From contig DBTY01000020.1 of the NCBI GenBank assembly GCA_002307295.1, positions 78,793-142,792 on the forward strand: a stretch of 64,000 bases of DNA. Direction: 5' to 3'. Shown here piece by piece: positions 18,447-28,209 of this stretch (the stretch's first letter is position 1; each line of letters begins with the position of its first letter). The DNA comes from Ignavibacteriales bacterium UBA1304 (GTDB lineage Bacteria; Bacteroidota; Ignavibacteria; Ignavibacteriales; Ignavibacteriaceae). Made by a program: the position numbers and the translations under genes. The notes below the pieces were generated by a model. It did not search any database, had not been told where the DNA came from, and saw only the letters and a program-made list of their open reading frames with translations.

Positions 18447-19916
18447 TTGAACATAAAAATTATTGACTACGCCATAATTATACTATATCTTATTGGCGTA
18501 ACTGTGGCAGGAGTTATTATTGGCGGAAAACAAAAAACTGCAAAAGATTACTTTCTGGGGGGCAAAAAGATGTCCTGGTGGTCGGTCGGGTTTTCCATTG
18601 TTGCCAGCGAAACCAGCACTCTTACTTTTATAAGCATCCCCGGGCTTGCATATAAAAGCAATATGCACTTCTTGCAATTGGTATTCGGCTATTTTATCGG
18701 CAGAATCATAGTTAGTCTTGTTTTTATTCCAGCATATTACCGCGGCGATCTTGAAACAGCCTATGACTTTTTGGGCAAGCGTTTCGGGCTTTCGCTGCGC
18801 AAGTTCACTTCATCTGTTTTTATTGTTACAAGAGTTTTAGCTTCAGGCGTAAGGCTTTTTGCTACGGCTATTCCTGTGCATATTATTACCGGTTACGATT
18901 ATGTTACATGTATACTTCTTATAGGAGTATTTACTCTTATCTATACATATGTAGGCGGTCTTAAAGCGGTAGTTTCAATGGATGTGGTTCAGTTGTTTAT
19001 TTACCTTAGCGGCGCTGTTGCGGCAATGTATTTAATAATACATCATCTGCCAAATGGATGGAGCGACGTGGTTAGATACGCTACTGCAAACGGCATGAAT
19101 AAATTTGAAATTTTTAATTGGAACACTGGCGGAAGTATCGTAGCCTTTCTTGCAACGCCTTATACGATAATTGGCAGCATACTTGGCGGAACATTCTTAA
19201 CTATGGCTTCACACGGAACGGATCAATTATTAGTTCAGCGTTTGTTGGGATGCGAGACTAAGAGAGATAGTCAAAAAGCTCTTTATTTGGACGCTACATT
19301 TATTTTATTGCAATTTGCATTCTTCCTTGTTCTGGGATTATGCTTATATGCTTTCTACAATGCAGTTTCGCTTCAACAGCTTGGTTTGAAGTCTTCTGAC
19401 GAAATATTCCCTAAATTTATAGTAGAGAGTTTGCCGGTTGGGCTTTCTGGGATTGTGATTGCGGGCGTTTTAGCTTCTGCAATGGGAACCCTTTCTTCTT
19501 CAATCAGCTCGCTTGCTTCTTCTTCATATCTGGATTTATTCAAAGGCACTAAATTCGGAAAAACTATCACAGGGAAAAAAGAAATCGTTTGGTCCAGAAT
19601 TTTTACTTTGATTTGGGGCGTAGTTCTTATAGGCGGCGCGATGCTCTTTACGGATACTAAAAACACAGTTGTAGAGCTTGGTCTTAAAATCGCTTCGTTT
19701 ACTTATGGCGGATTATTGGGGACGTTTTTTCTGGGGCTGTTCTTTAAGAAGACCGGATTATTTGACGCTTTTCTAGGGTTTATTTGCGGGCTTCTTGCAA
19801 TGATCTATATAATATATGGAACAACTATTGATTATACCTGGCATGCTTTTATTGGCTGCCTTGTAACATGTATAGTTGGCAACTTGAGCTTTTACGTGAG
19901 GGAGAAAATTAAATAG
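18447..19916 (+). CDS. Sodium:solute symporter (SSS family)
   Basis: Inner-membrane Na+-coupled uptake protein of 489 residues with about 13 hydrophobic segments. YFLGGKKMSWWSVGFSIVAS near residues 35-54, ETSTLTFISIPG and TYVGGLKAVVSMDVVQLF are SSS family landmarks, as is GTDQLLVQRLLGC. The start is TTG at 18447 preceded by GGTGGG. It lies 10 bases after the STAS gene and 35 before a second, only distantly related symporter. The substrate, for example a sugar, sialic acid or amino acid, cannot be read from the sequence. Confidence 0.9.
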   Translation: MNIKIIDYAIIILYLIGVTVAGVIIGGKQKTAKDYFLGGKKMSWWSVGFSIVASETSTLTFISIPGLAYKSNMHFLQLVFGYFIGRIIVSLVFIPAYYRGDLETAYDFLGKRFGLSLRKFTSSVFIVTRVLASGVRLFATAIPVHIITGYDYVTCILLIGVFTLIYTYVGGLKAVVSMDVVQLFIYLSGAVAAMYLIIHHLPNGWSDVVRYATANGMNKFEIFNWNTGGSIVAFLATPYTIIGSILGGTFLTMASHGTDQLLVQRLLGCETKRDSQKALYLDATFILLQFAFFLVLGLCLYAFYNAVSLQQLGLKSSDEIFPKFIVESLPVGLSGIVIAGVLASAMGTLSSSISSLASSSYLDLFKGTKFGKTITGKKEIVWSRIFTLIWGVVLIGGAMLFTDTKNTVVELGLKIASFTYGGLLGTFFLGLFFKKTGLFDAFLGFICGLLAMIYIIYGTTIDYTWHAFIGCLVTCIVGNLSFYVREKIK

Positions 19917-19938
19917 CATATTTATTTGAATAATTTCC

Positions 19939-19944
19939 GGAGGA
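19939..19944 (+). promoter_or_regulatory. Strong Shine-Dalgarno site of the second symporter
   Basis: GGAGGA lies 7 bases before ATG at 19952, unusually good for this window, and suggests high translation of the downstream symporter. Confidence 0.7.
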
Positions 19945-19951
19945 CCTTAAC

Positions 19952-21733
19952 ATGCAATTAACGCTTACTGACGGGGTTGTGATTGCTTTGTATTTCATCT
20001 TCAATTTGTGCGTGGCTCTTTTTTTAAGAAAACGTGCGACAAAAAGCGTGGATGATTTTTTCGTTTCGGGTAGAAATGTTTCGTGGTGGCTTGCAGGCAC
20101 TTCTATGGTGGCAACAACATTTGCCGCTGATACGCCGCTTGTAGTTACAGGGCTTGTTGCCAGAAATGGTATTGCAGGCAACTGGATTTGGTGGAGTATG
20201 GCTTTTAGCGGTATGCTAACAGTATTTTTCTATGCTAAACTTTGGAGAAGAGCCGGAGTTCTTACAGACGTTGAATTTGCCGAGATCAGGTATAGCGGTA
20301 AACCGGCTGCGTTTTTAAGAATTTTCCGCGCAATTTATCTTGGTATTCCTATCAACGTTATTATTATGGGCTGGGTTAACCTTGCTATAGTAAAAATTAT
20401 GATGTTAGTGCTGGGCGTTCCAAAATTTGAAGCCCTTATCTTTGCTATTCTTATCATGTTTATCACTGCTTCTATTTCAACTATTTCTGGACTGTGGGGC
20501 GTTCTATGGACGGATATGTTCCAGTTCATTTTGAAAATGGGAATGGTTATTGTACTTGCAGTATTTGCAGTACAGGCTACCGGTGGTATGGATCAGTTAG
20601 TTTATAAACTTCATGAAATTGATAAAACCCGTAATTCTTCAAGCTCAATTTTATCGTTGGTTCCCGACGTTAATTCGGCGTGGATGCCAATGATAACGTT
20701 CTTTGTATATATAGCGGTTAACTGGTGGGCTTCCTGGTATCCAGGCGCTGAACCGGGCGGCGGCGGTTATGTGGCACAGAGAATTTTTTGCGCTAAGGAT
20801 GAAAAAAACTCGCTGCTTGCTACACTATGGTTTAACGTAGCTCATTATGCTCTACGTCCATGGCCGTGGATTTTAGTGGCTCTTGTCGCAGTAGCTCGTT
20901 TTAACGGCGATCCACAATTTGCAGCAGATCCGGAATCAGGCTATGTAAGAATTTTAATTTCCGATTTGCCAGCCTATCTGCGCGGTCTGATGGTCGCGGC
21001 TTTTGCGGCGGCTTATATGTCCACTATTGGCACGCAGCTTAACTGGGGCGCAAGCTACGTAGTAAACGACGTTTATAAACGTCTGTCTAAAAAAGAACAC
21101 TCTGCCAAACATTATGTAAGAGCTTCGCAGGTAGTTACAATGTTCCTTATGATCGTTTCGGCTGTAGTAACTTTCTACATGGATTCGATTGGCGGGGCAT
21201 GGAAATTCCTTATGGCAATCGGCGCTGGAACAGGATTAGTTTATATCTTACGCTGGTTCTGGTGGAGAATAAACGCTTGGAGCGAAATTTCCGCTATGGC
21301 ATGCGCTTTTGTAGTTTCGGTGGTCTTGCAGGTCTGGTTTAAATTTGACGAAGGAGATCCGGTACAATTTGCTCATCTGTTGTTAATTACTGTTTCTATT
21401 ACAACGGCTGTTTGGCTTATTGTTACATTCCTTACAAAACCTGAACCCAAAGACGTATTACTATCTTTCTACCGTAAAGTAAGGCCTAACGTTAGAATGT
21501 GGGGCCCTATAGCCAAAGAAGCTACGGATGTTATTCCTGTAAAAGACGGATTATTCAATCTACGCAATTGGTTCTGCGGCGTAGCGATGATTTACTGCAT
21601 ACTTTTAGGAACAGGAAAAATCCTACTTGGCGCTCCATTATTTGGAATTATTTTATTAGTTATTGGTCTTGCCTTAGGAGCTGTGCTCTATTTTGGCATG
21701 AAAAAGCGGGGTTGGGAATCCCTTGCAAACTGA
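19952..21733 (+). CDS. Sodium:solute symporter family protein, long form
   Basis: A 593-residue membrane protein with the SSS fold. VDDFFVSGRNVSWWLAGTSM and ISGLWGVLWTDMFQFILKMG mark the family. It differs from its neighbour by the central WWASWYPGAEPGGGGYVAQR and by a C-terminal extension with two extra membrane segments after residue 535. The two genes lie in the same direction but are not close copies, so this is probably an old pairing rather than a recent duplication. A strong GGAGGA precedes the start. The substrate is unknown. Confidence 0.88.
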   Translation: MQLTLTDGVVIALYFIFNLCVALFLRKRATKSVDDFFVSGRNVSWWLAGTSMVATTFAADTPLVVTGLVARNGIAGNWIWWSMAFSGMLTVFFYAKLWRRAGVLTDVEFAEIRYSGKPAAFLRIFRAIYLGIPINVIIMGWVNLAIVKIMMLVLGVPKFEALIFAILIMFITASISTISGLWGVLWTDMFQFILKMGMVIVLAVFAVQATGGMDQLVYKLHEIDKTRNSSSSILSLVPDVNSAWMPMITFFVYIAVNWWASWYPGAEPGGGGYVAQRIFCAKDEKNSLLATLWFNVAHYALRPWPWILVALVAVARFNGDPQFAADPESGYVRILISDLPAYLRGLMVAAFAAAYMSTIGTQLNWGASYVVNDVYKRLSKKEHSAKHYVRASQVVTMFLMIVSAVVTFYMDSIGGAWKFLMAIGAGTGLVYILRWFWWRINAWSEISAMACAFVVSVVLQVWFKFDEGDPVQFAHLLLITVSITTAVWLIVTFLTKPEPKDVLLSFYRKVRPNVRMWGPIAKEATDVIPVKDGLFNLRNWFCGVAMIYCILLGTGKILLGAPLFGIILLVIGLALGAVLYFGMKKRGWESLAN

Positions 21734-22580
21734 TAGTAATATTCTAAAAAATATTAAGCTTGTTGTATTTGATATTGACGGGACTCTGATTACAAGCAAA
21801 GGCGATATTGACGCTCAAACGGCTAAGCTTGTAAAAAGATTGCAAAACGATTTTGAAGTTTGCTTCAGTTTTGCGTCAGGCAGGCTGCATTCTGCAGTTA
21901 CTGATTACGCAAAGGAGCTGAATATAAGAGTCCCGCTAATTTCTCTTGATGGTTCATTGATAAAGGCTGCTGACGCTGATAAATCTATTTTTGAAGCGAT
22001 TGTAAATGAAAGTCATATTTACAAAACTATTAAACTTGCAGACAGGTTTTTAGTTAAAATAGCCCTTTGTCATGCAAATGAGATTTTTTATACGGAAAAT
22101 AATGAAGCCCTGCTTGGTATTACAAACAGATTTGGCGCAAAGTTTACTCTTGTCGATTCGTATAAAGAAGTCTATGATAAAACGCTTGAAATATTTTTAG
22201 CCGGCGAAAATTACGACTATATAAAATATATCAGCGAAAAAATGAGTTTCCCTTATTCGTTTGGTCTTAGCTGCAATTATTCTAAGTCTCAATCGAATAA
22301 GGGAATTTATTATCTTGAAATAAGAAAAAAAGGCTGTACAAAAAAAACTGGGTTGATAAAGTTACTTAAATATTTGAAATTAAATATAAGGAACTGCGCA
22401 ATAATGGGAGATTGGTATAACGACTTGCCATTATTTGAAACCAAGGCATACAAAGTAGCTATTGAAAACGCAGTCCCAGAAATTAAACGTATGGCGGATC
22501 TTGTTACAAAAAACGATAATAACAATGGCGGGGTTTCCGAATTTTTAGAAAAGCTTCTAAAAGCTAAAATGGAATCCTAA
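21723..22580 (+). CDS. HAD-superfamily hydrolase, Cof type
   Basis: Cytoplasmic phosphatase of 285 residues. Motif I VVFDIDGTL has the nucleophile D17 and D19, motif II lies at FSFASGR, and motif IV is IMGDWYNDLPLFE with the GDxxND metal ligands. The large cap between motifs II and III marks the Cof/YidA type, usually active on sugar phosphates. The start is TTG at 21723, overlapping the symporter by 11 bases; the next gene starts in its stop codon. The substrate is unknown. Confidence 0.88.
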   Translation: MQTDSNILKNIKLVVFDIDGTLITSKGDIDAQTAKLVKRLQNDFEVCFSFASGRLHSAVTDYAKELNIRVPLISLDGSLIKAADADKSIFEAIVNESHIYKTIKLADRFLVKIALCHANEIFYTENNEALLGITNRFGAKFTLVDSYKEVYDKTLEIFLAGENYDYIKYISEKMSFPYSFGLSCNYSKSQSNKGIYYLEIRKKGCTKKTGLIKLLKYLKLNIRNCAIMGDWYNDLPLFETKAYKVAIENAVPEIKRMADLVTKNDNNNGGVSEFLEKLLKAKMES

Positions 22581-24781
22581 TGGATGAGAAAAGGAGTATA
22601 TTTAAGGATAGTCTAAGGGTAAAACTTCTGATTATCTTTGCGGCAGTTTTTCTGATTGTATTGATGTTTCCGAAAGGAGAGTCGATTGAATCGGAAGTTA
22701 CTGTTGGAGCTATTTGGATTCAAGACGATTTGATTGCGCCTTTTAGTTTTCCTCTAAATAAAGACCCTGAAATGTATAAGAGAGAGTTAGCCAAAGCTAC
22801 GGCTAGCGTATATCCAATATTTATAAAAGATGAATGTGCCTTTCGTAATAGCCTCGATTCATTAAAAGAGTATACGAAATTTCTTTTAGCCTCTGTGGAT
22901 AGCGCAATAAATTATAATCTACCGGAAACTTTCAATCCTTCGTTTCTTAGTCCCAGTTCTTTCCGGCTTCTTACTTCAATACGCTCCAAAGAAAAAACGC
23001 CTTCTTCTAAAAAACTGACAAAAAATGAATTATTTAGCTTATCTGAATCTATTCTAACAAAATTGTATGCAAACAATATTATAAATCTAAATTATAATCA
23101 GATTGAAAAAGAAAGTATTGCCATACGGACAAAAAATATCGACAGGATGGAGTCTAAATTTAAGTCCAGAGAATTAGTAGGGATCAAATCTTTTATCAGC
23201 GATGAATTAAGCCGCGTTAAAGCCACTAACGAATTTAAATATTTAATGCAGGAATATATTTATCACTTCGCTACTTATAACCTGTCGTTCAATTCAAAGC
23301 TAACCGCCGAAGAAATAGAGCAGGCGCACAATAAAATTTCAAAATACGCTGGTATAGTAAACGAAAACGAAAGAATTGTAGGGAAACATGATCGCGTTAA
23401 TCCTGACGTTAAGCTTAAAATAGATTCATATAAAGAAGCCAAAGGAGCTAAAATTGGGCTTGAAGGGCTGATACTTCAGTTTATTGGCAAGTTTCTGCAT
23501 ATCGCATTTTTGCTTACGCTTATAAGTATTTATATCTATTTATTCAGGAAGAATATTTTTAACGATAACGTTAAAATCCTTTTATTAGGCATAAATTTAC
23601 TGTTTATATGTTTTCTTACTTTTATAGCAAATCAGGTAAATATAAAAGCTCCTATTGAATTGCTTATAGTAGTGCCTGTAGCGTCGATGCTGCTTACGGT
23701 ATTATTCGATTCGAGAATTGGTTTTTATTCTACCGTTATTATTTCTCTTGTAGCAGGCGCGCTGAGAGGGAACGATTATTCTTTTGTGGCTATGAATATC
23801 TGCGCTGGATCTTTGGCTGTTTATACTGTAAGAGATATAAAAAACAGGAGCCAGATTTTCCGCTCGTTCAGTTACATCTTTATTGGTTATGCCGTGTCGT
23901 TAATAGCTTTTGGTTTGGAGAGATTTGAATCGTTTGATACAATTGTTTATGAACTTGCTTTTGCCGGCACTAACGCGCTTATAAGCCCGGTTTTAACTTA
24001 TGGGATGCTTATTTTCTTCGAGCGTATTTTTAAGATAACTACCGACCTGACTCTGTTAGAGTTGTCAAATTTAGATCAGCCGCTTTTAAAAGAATTAGCA
24101 AGAAAAGCTCCCGGTTCTTTCAGTCATTCAATGACAATGGGAACGCTTGCAGAAAATGCAGCCGAATCAATAAACGCAAATCCGTTGCTTGTAAGAGTCG
24201 GCGCATATTACCATGATATCGGAAAAATTTTAGCTCCTCAAAACTTTGTTGAAAATCAGCTGAATGAAGTTAATATACACGAAAAATTAGCGCCAGAAGA
24301 AAGCGTAAGAATAATAAAGGAACATGTAAACTCCGGTATAAAATTGGCTAAAGAAAACGATCTTCCCGCCGAAGTGATTGATTTTATTCCTATGCACCAC
24401 GGAACAACCGTAGTAAATTATTTTTATGCAAAAGCAAAAAGTCTGTATGGCGATGAGAATGTAAAAAAAGATACGTACCGCTATCCGGGGCCAAAACCTA
24501 ATTCTAAAGAAACGGCTATTATAATGCTTGCAGACGCGTGCGAATCAACTGTGAGAGCGATAGAAGACCCGGATAAAACTAAAGTAGAAAATGTAATTGA
24601 TAATATCGTTAAAGCCAGGATGGAAGATGGTCAGTTTGACGAATCGCCTTTAACGTTTAGCGATACTAAAAAAATTAAAGAAGCCTTCCTGAATATTCTT
24701 ATTGGTCAGCATCACAAGAGAATCAGATATCCGAAACAGGATGAGATGGAAAAAGGATCCAGCGATAAAGAAAGCGAATGA
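22580..24781 (+). CDS. 7TM-HD (PgpH-like) membrane phosphohydrolase, probable c-di-AMP phosphodiesterase
   Basis: A 733-residue membrane protein with one N-terminal segment (about 14-30), an extracytoplasmic 7TMR-HDED domain (about 40-300), seven membrane segments (about 305-482) and a cytoplasmic HDIG domain (about 495-710). The HD metal site is visible as FSHSMTMG (H516), YYHDIGKI (H545, D546) and IPMHHGT. This is the architecture of Listeria PgpH, which degrades cyclic di-AMP. Start and preceding stop overlap (TAATG), and xer follows with a 4-base overlap, so the genes are cotranslated. Confidence 0.92.
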   Translation: MDEKRSIFKDSLRVKLLIIFAAVFLIVLMFPKGESIESEVTVGAIWIQDDLIAPFSFPLNKDPEMYKRELAKATASVYPIFIKDECAFRNSLDSLKEYTKFLLASVDSAINYNLPETFNPSFLSPSSFRLLTSIRSKEKTPSSKKLTKNELFSLSESILTKLYANNIINLNYNQIEKESIAIRTKNIDRMESKFKSRELVGIKSFISDELSRVKATNEFKYLMQEYIYHFATYNLSFNSKLTAEEIEQAHNKISKYAGIVNENERIVGKHDRVNPDVKLKIDSYKEAKGAKIGLEGLILQFIGKFLHIAFLLTLISIYIYLFRKNIFNDNVKILLLGINLLFICFLTFIANQVNIKAPIELLIVVPVASMLLTVLFDSRIGFYSTVIISLVAGALRGNDYSFVAMNICAGSLAVYTVRDIKNRSQIFRSFSYIFIGYAVSLIAFGLERFESFDTIVYELAFAGTNALISPVLTYGMLIFFERIFKITTDLTLLELSNLDQPLLKELARKAPGSFSHSMTMGTLAENAAESINANPLLVRVGAYYHDIGKILAPQNFVENQLNEVNIHEKLAPEESVRIIKEHVNSGIKLAKENDLPAEVIDFIPMHHGTTVVNYFYAKAKSLYGDENVKKDTYRYPGPKPNSKETAIIMLADACESTVRAIEDPDKTKVENVIDNIVKARMEDGQFDESPLTFSDTKKIKEAFLNILIGQHHKRIRYPKQDEMEKGSSDKESE

Positions 24782-25677
24782 AAGATTTCCTAAACGAATA
24801 CCTTACAACTTTAAAATTTGAAAAGAACCTTTCGGAAAATTCGATTGCTTCTTACAGGATTGACTTATCCGCATTTTTAAGATTTCTTGAAGGCGCAGGC
24901 GTTTCTGACGCAAACGAAATTACTCCATTATTAATCCTTGATTTTTTTAAGATACTAAAAGATTTAGGACTTTCCAGTTCTTCAGCGGCAAGATATTTTT
25001 CATCGCTTAAAGGATTTTTAACTTATTTATTTAGAAGCCGCTACATCGAAAAAAATCCGATAGAAAAAGTGTCGTCTCCTAAGCTATCAAAAAAACTGCC
25101 TCAGGTGTTGTCAATTCAGGAAGTGGAAGCTATTTTATCCAAACCTGATATAGAAAATAAATTTGGTCTCAGAGATAAAGCAATACTGGAAACTTTGTAC
25201 GCCTGCGGTTTGCGGGTGTCTGAACTGATAGGACTTAAAACTAATAATCTTTATTTTGAAGAAGAAATAATTCGCGTATTTGGCAAAGGCTCAAAAGAAC
25301 GATTTGTACCTATAGGCGGCAGCGCAATGAAATGGGTGACGGAATATCTAAAAAACAGCCGCCCTTTATTAGGCGGTAAAAGCGGCAAGTTGAAAGGCGA
25401 AGGTTTTGTGTTTCTTAATGTAAGAGGGACGAAGCTTTCACGAATGGGAGTTTGGAAAATTGTAAATAAATATTTGCAGGAAGCTAAAATTCACAAGGAT
25501 GTTCATCCGCATACTTTCAGACATTCTTTTGCAACTCACTTGTTAGAGGGGGGCGCAGACCTTAGAGCAGTTCAGGAAATGCTTGGGCACGTAGATATTT
25601 CTACTACGCAGATTTATACGCACATAGACAGAGACTATATAATTCAGGTTCATAAACAATTTCACCCCAGAGGATAA
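24778..25677 (+). CDS. Tyrosine recombinase XerC/XerD
   Basis: Site-specific recombinase resolving chromosome dimers at dif. The 299 residues are the standard Xer length, with a SAM-like N-terminal core-binding domain (about 1-90) and the catalytic domain carrying R146, K170, H245, R248, H271 and the nucleophile Y280 (STTQIYTHID). All six positions match. It is embedded in housekeeping genes with no integrated element, so a chromosomal role with FtsK (4587) is more likely than an integrase role. XerC and XerD cannot be told apart here. Confidence 0.94.
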   Translation: MKDFLNEYLTTLKFEKNLSENSIASYRIDLSAFLRFLEGAGVSDANEITPLLILDFFKILKDLGLSSSSAARYFSSLKGFLTYLFRSRYIEKNPIEKVSSPKLSKKLPQVLSIQEVEAILSKPDIENKFGLRDKAILETLYACGLRVSELIGLKTNNLYFEEEIIRVFGKGSKERFVPIGGSAMKWVTEYLKNSRPLLGGKSGKLKGEGFVFLNVRGTKLSRMGVWKIVNKYLQEAKIHKDVHPHTFRHSFATHLLEGGADLRAVQEMLGHVDISTTQIYTHIDRDYIIQVHKQFHPRG

Positions 25678-25681
25678 CAAT

Positions 25682-26341
25682 TTGAACGGAATAGAAGTAA
25701 GCCAAAAGTTAATTTCATTTTTAACTTTTTTACCGCTTTTCTTTATATCGCTTACTATACACGAATTTGCTCATGCTTATTCGGCTTATAAACTTGGCGA
25801 TAATACCGCTAAGGATTTAGGAAGGCTTTCGCTAAATCCGATCAAACATCTTGATCTGATTGGGTCTGTTATTATGCCTATTATGTCCTTCGCTTCGGGG
25901 TTTGCTCTTATAGGCTGGGCCAAACCTGTTCCGGTAAACAGAGCTAATCTTAAGAACGGACTTAGAGACGATGCGGTGGTTTCGTTTGCCGGTCCGCTTT
26001 CTAATCTTGTTCTTGCCGTCATATTTTTCTTTTGCTTCCTTGCGCTGTTTCATAATCATGGTCTGATGGGCTCATATAATAAAGCTGCCGCCGATATGAT
26101 ATGGTATGGATTTTATTTTAACATATTCCTTTTCTTTTTTAATCTGATCCCGATTCCTCCGCTTGACGGATCGTTTATCTTATACGATTTATTCCCAAAC
26201 AAAATAACGGCTAAATTATTAAGCTTTGGATTGTACGGTTCGCTTATTTTGATGTTTTTTATTTATAGTCCGCTATGGGGAATATTTATGAAATTAATTA
26301 CTTTTGTGATGGAAATATTTATTAACCTTGCCGGGATCTGA
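25682..26341 (+). CDS. Site-2 protease family (M50) intramembrane metalloprotease
   Basis: A 219-residue membrane protein with about five segments. The zinc motif HEFAH is at 27-31 and the second motif NLIPIPPLDGS at 154-164 supplies N154 and the ligand D162. It lacks a PDZ domain, so it belongs to the short YwhC/Rip-like group rather than RseP. The start is TTG at 25682, 4 bases after the xer stop. The cleaved substrate is unknown; such proteases often act on anti-sigma factors or leftover signal peptides. Confidence 0.92.
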   Translation: MNGIEVSQKLISFLTFLPLFFISLTIHEFAHAYSAYKLGDNTAKDLGRLSLNPIKHLDLIGSVIMPIMSFASGFALIGWAKPVPVNRANLKNGLRDDAVVSFAGPLSNLVLAVIFFFCFLALFHNHGLMGSYNKAAADMIWYGFYFNIFLFFFNLIPIPPLDGSFILYDLFPNKITAKLLSFGLYGSLILMFFIYSPLWGIFMKLITFVMEIFINLAGI

Positions 26342-26346
26342 TTTAT

Positions 26347-28209
26347 TTGAATACATATTTAAGAATATTAACTTATGCCAAACCGTATTGGAAACATTTA
26401 TCCATTTCGGTAATATGCACAATAATTTATGCGCTGCTAAACGCAGCTTCTATTTATCTTACAATACCACTGCTTGATACTTTATTTCAGGAGTCGTCAA
26501 GAACGTCTACGCAGGTTACCAGTCAGACTGTAGAAGTAACAAAATCGGTTATGCCTAAATGGGTTTTGGAAATACGCGATTCCGTATCGTATTCGTTTAA
26601 CTCGTATGTTTTTAGCGGCAGTAAAACCGACGCTTTAGTAAAAATATGCATTATAATTTTATTAGCTTTTCTAATTAAGAATATTGCCGGTTATATGCAG
26701 GCGTATTTTCTTTCATATGTGGAGCAGGGAATAATGAAGGATATGCGAAACGCAGCGTATATCCATTTGCATAAGCTGCCGATGAGTTATTTTAAAAATG
26801 AAAGAGTCGGCAATCTTATATCCAGAATTACAAATGACGTTAACGTAATTCAGTCGAGCGTTTCCGCAGCCTTTCTTAATCTTGTCCGCGAGCCTTTAAC
26901 AATAGTAGTGCTAATTGGAATGGCTATAGGCATAAGCTGGCGGCTTACGCTGCTTGCAGTATTAATACTGCCTTTTACTATGCTGATAATTTCATGGATA
27001 GGGCTTTTGTTGCGTAAACAAAGCTCGGTTATTCAAAGCAAAATGGCTGATATTACAAGCATCCTTCAGGAAACAATTTCCGGCGTAAAAATAGTTAAAG
27101 CGTTTGGTAAAGAGGATTATGAAAATAAAAAATTCTTAACCGAGACTAAATCTTTTTTCAGACTAATGCTTAAAATATCCAGATTAAGGAACGCATCGCC
27201 GCCTATAACTGAGTTTCTTAGCATGGTGGTCGGCGTAGTGATTATTTATTATGGCGGAAGACTCGTTTTGGAAGATCATACATTGAAGGCCGCTGAGTTT
27301 CTTGGATTTTTATTCGCAATATTTCAGCTGATGCCTCCAATTAAGGAGTTGAGCAGCGTTGTTAACAGAATTCAGGAATCCGCAGCTGCAGGCGATCGCG
27401 TGTTTGAAATTATTGATACTAAACCAAATATATTTGATATTGAAAATCCGAAAATTGTTTCGGAGTTTAAAAATGATATTTGTTTTAAAAACGTTTCTTT
27501 CCATTATGACGACTCAAATGAAATTATATTGAATGATATAAGCTTCAAAGTTAACCGCGGCGAAATAATTGCCCTTGTTGGTCCGAGCGGCGGAGGCAAG
27601 ACTACTTTGGTGGATTTGATTCCTCGTTTTCATGATCCGAGTTCCGGAGAAATATTGCTTGACGGAATTAATATTAAAGATATTAAAATTGAACGCTTAA
27701 GAAGCATGATGGGTATTGTTACGCAGGAAACTTTTCTGTTTAACGAATCGATAAAAAGAAATATCGCCTACGGTCTTGAAAATTATCCGGATGAAAAAAT
27801 TATTGAAGCCGCAAAGACTGCAAACGCCCATAATTTTATTTGCGAAATGCCAAACGGGTACGAGACTATCATTGGCGAACGAGGCTTGAAAATATCAGGC
27901 GGGCAGCGTCAGCGCCTTTCTATTGCGCGCGCTTTGTTAAAAAATCCGCCAATTATGATTTTTGACGAAGCTACTTCGGCTCTTGATAACGAATCGGAAC
28001 TGTTAGTGCAGGAAGCCATAGATAGAATGATGGTGAACAGAACTACATTTGTTATAGCGCACAGACTTAGCACAATCAGGAATGCAAATCGTATCATCGT
28101 AATTGAAGGTGGAAAAATTGTGCAGATGGGCAAACATGAAGAACTGATAAAAGACATAAACGGACTTTATAATAAATTTTATGAAATGCAATTTAGAGAG
28201 CAAAAATGA
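26347..28209 (+). CDS. MsbA-like ABC exporter, permease and ATPase fused
   Basis: Probable lipid A-core flippase of 620 residues. A six-helix ABC transmembrane domain (about 15-340) precedes the nucleotide-binding domain (about 376-615) with Walker A GPSGGGKT at 412-419, signature ISGGQ at 516-520, Walker B IMIFDEATSALD and the switch IAHRLSTIR. Between the first two helices lies an enlarged periplasmic loop (about 48-95). It starts at TTG 26347. The next gene is an O-antigen ligase overlapping by 4 bases, which favours an LPS role. A drug exporter remains possible. Confidence 0.87.
   Translation: MNTYLRILTYAKPYWKHLSISVICTIIYALLNAASIYLTIPLLDTLFQESSRTSTQVTSQTVEVTKSVMPKWVLEIRDSVSYSFNSYVFSGSKTDALVKICIIILLAFLIKNIAGYMQAYFLSYVEQGIMKDMRNAAYIHLHKLPMSYFKNERVGNLISRITNDVNVIQSSVSAAFLNLVREPLTIVVLIGMAIGISWRLTLLAVLILPFTMLIISWIGLLLRKQSSVIQSKMADITSILQETISGVKIVKAFGKEDYENKKFLTETKSFFRLMLKISRLRNASPPITEFLSMVVGVVIIYYGGRLVLEDHTLKAAEFLGFLFAIFQLMPPIKELSSVVNRIQESAAAGDRVFEIIDTKPNIFDIENPKIVSEFKNDICFKNVSFHYDDSNEIILNDISFKVNRGEIIALVGPSGGGKTTLVDLIPRFHDPSSGEILLDGINIKDIKIERLRSMMGIVTQETFLFNESIKRNIAYGLENYPDEKIIEAAKTANAHNFICEMPNGYETIIGERGLKISGGQRQRLSIARALLKNPPIMIFDEATSALDNESELLVQEAIDRMMVNRTTFVIAHRLSTIRNANRIIVIEGGKIVQMGKHEELIKDINGLYNKFYEMQFREQK

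Noticed and set aside
24778..25677. Xer recombinase as integrase of a mobile element
   Set aside because: Standard Xer length and all catalytic residues, surrounded by overlapping housekeeping genes; no attachment repeats or phage genes nearby.
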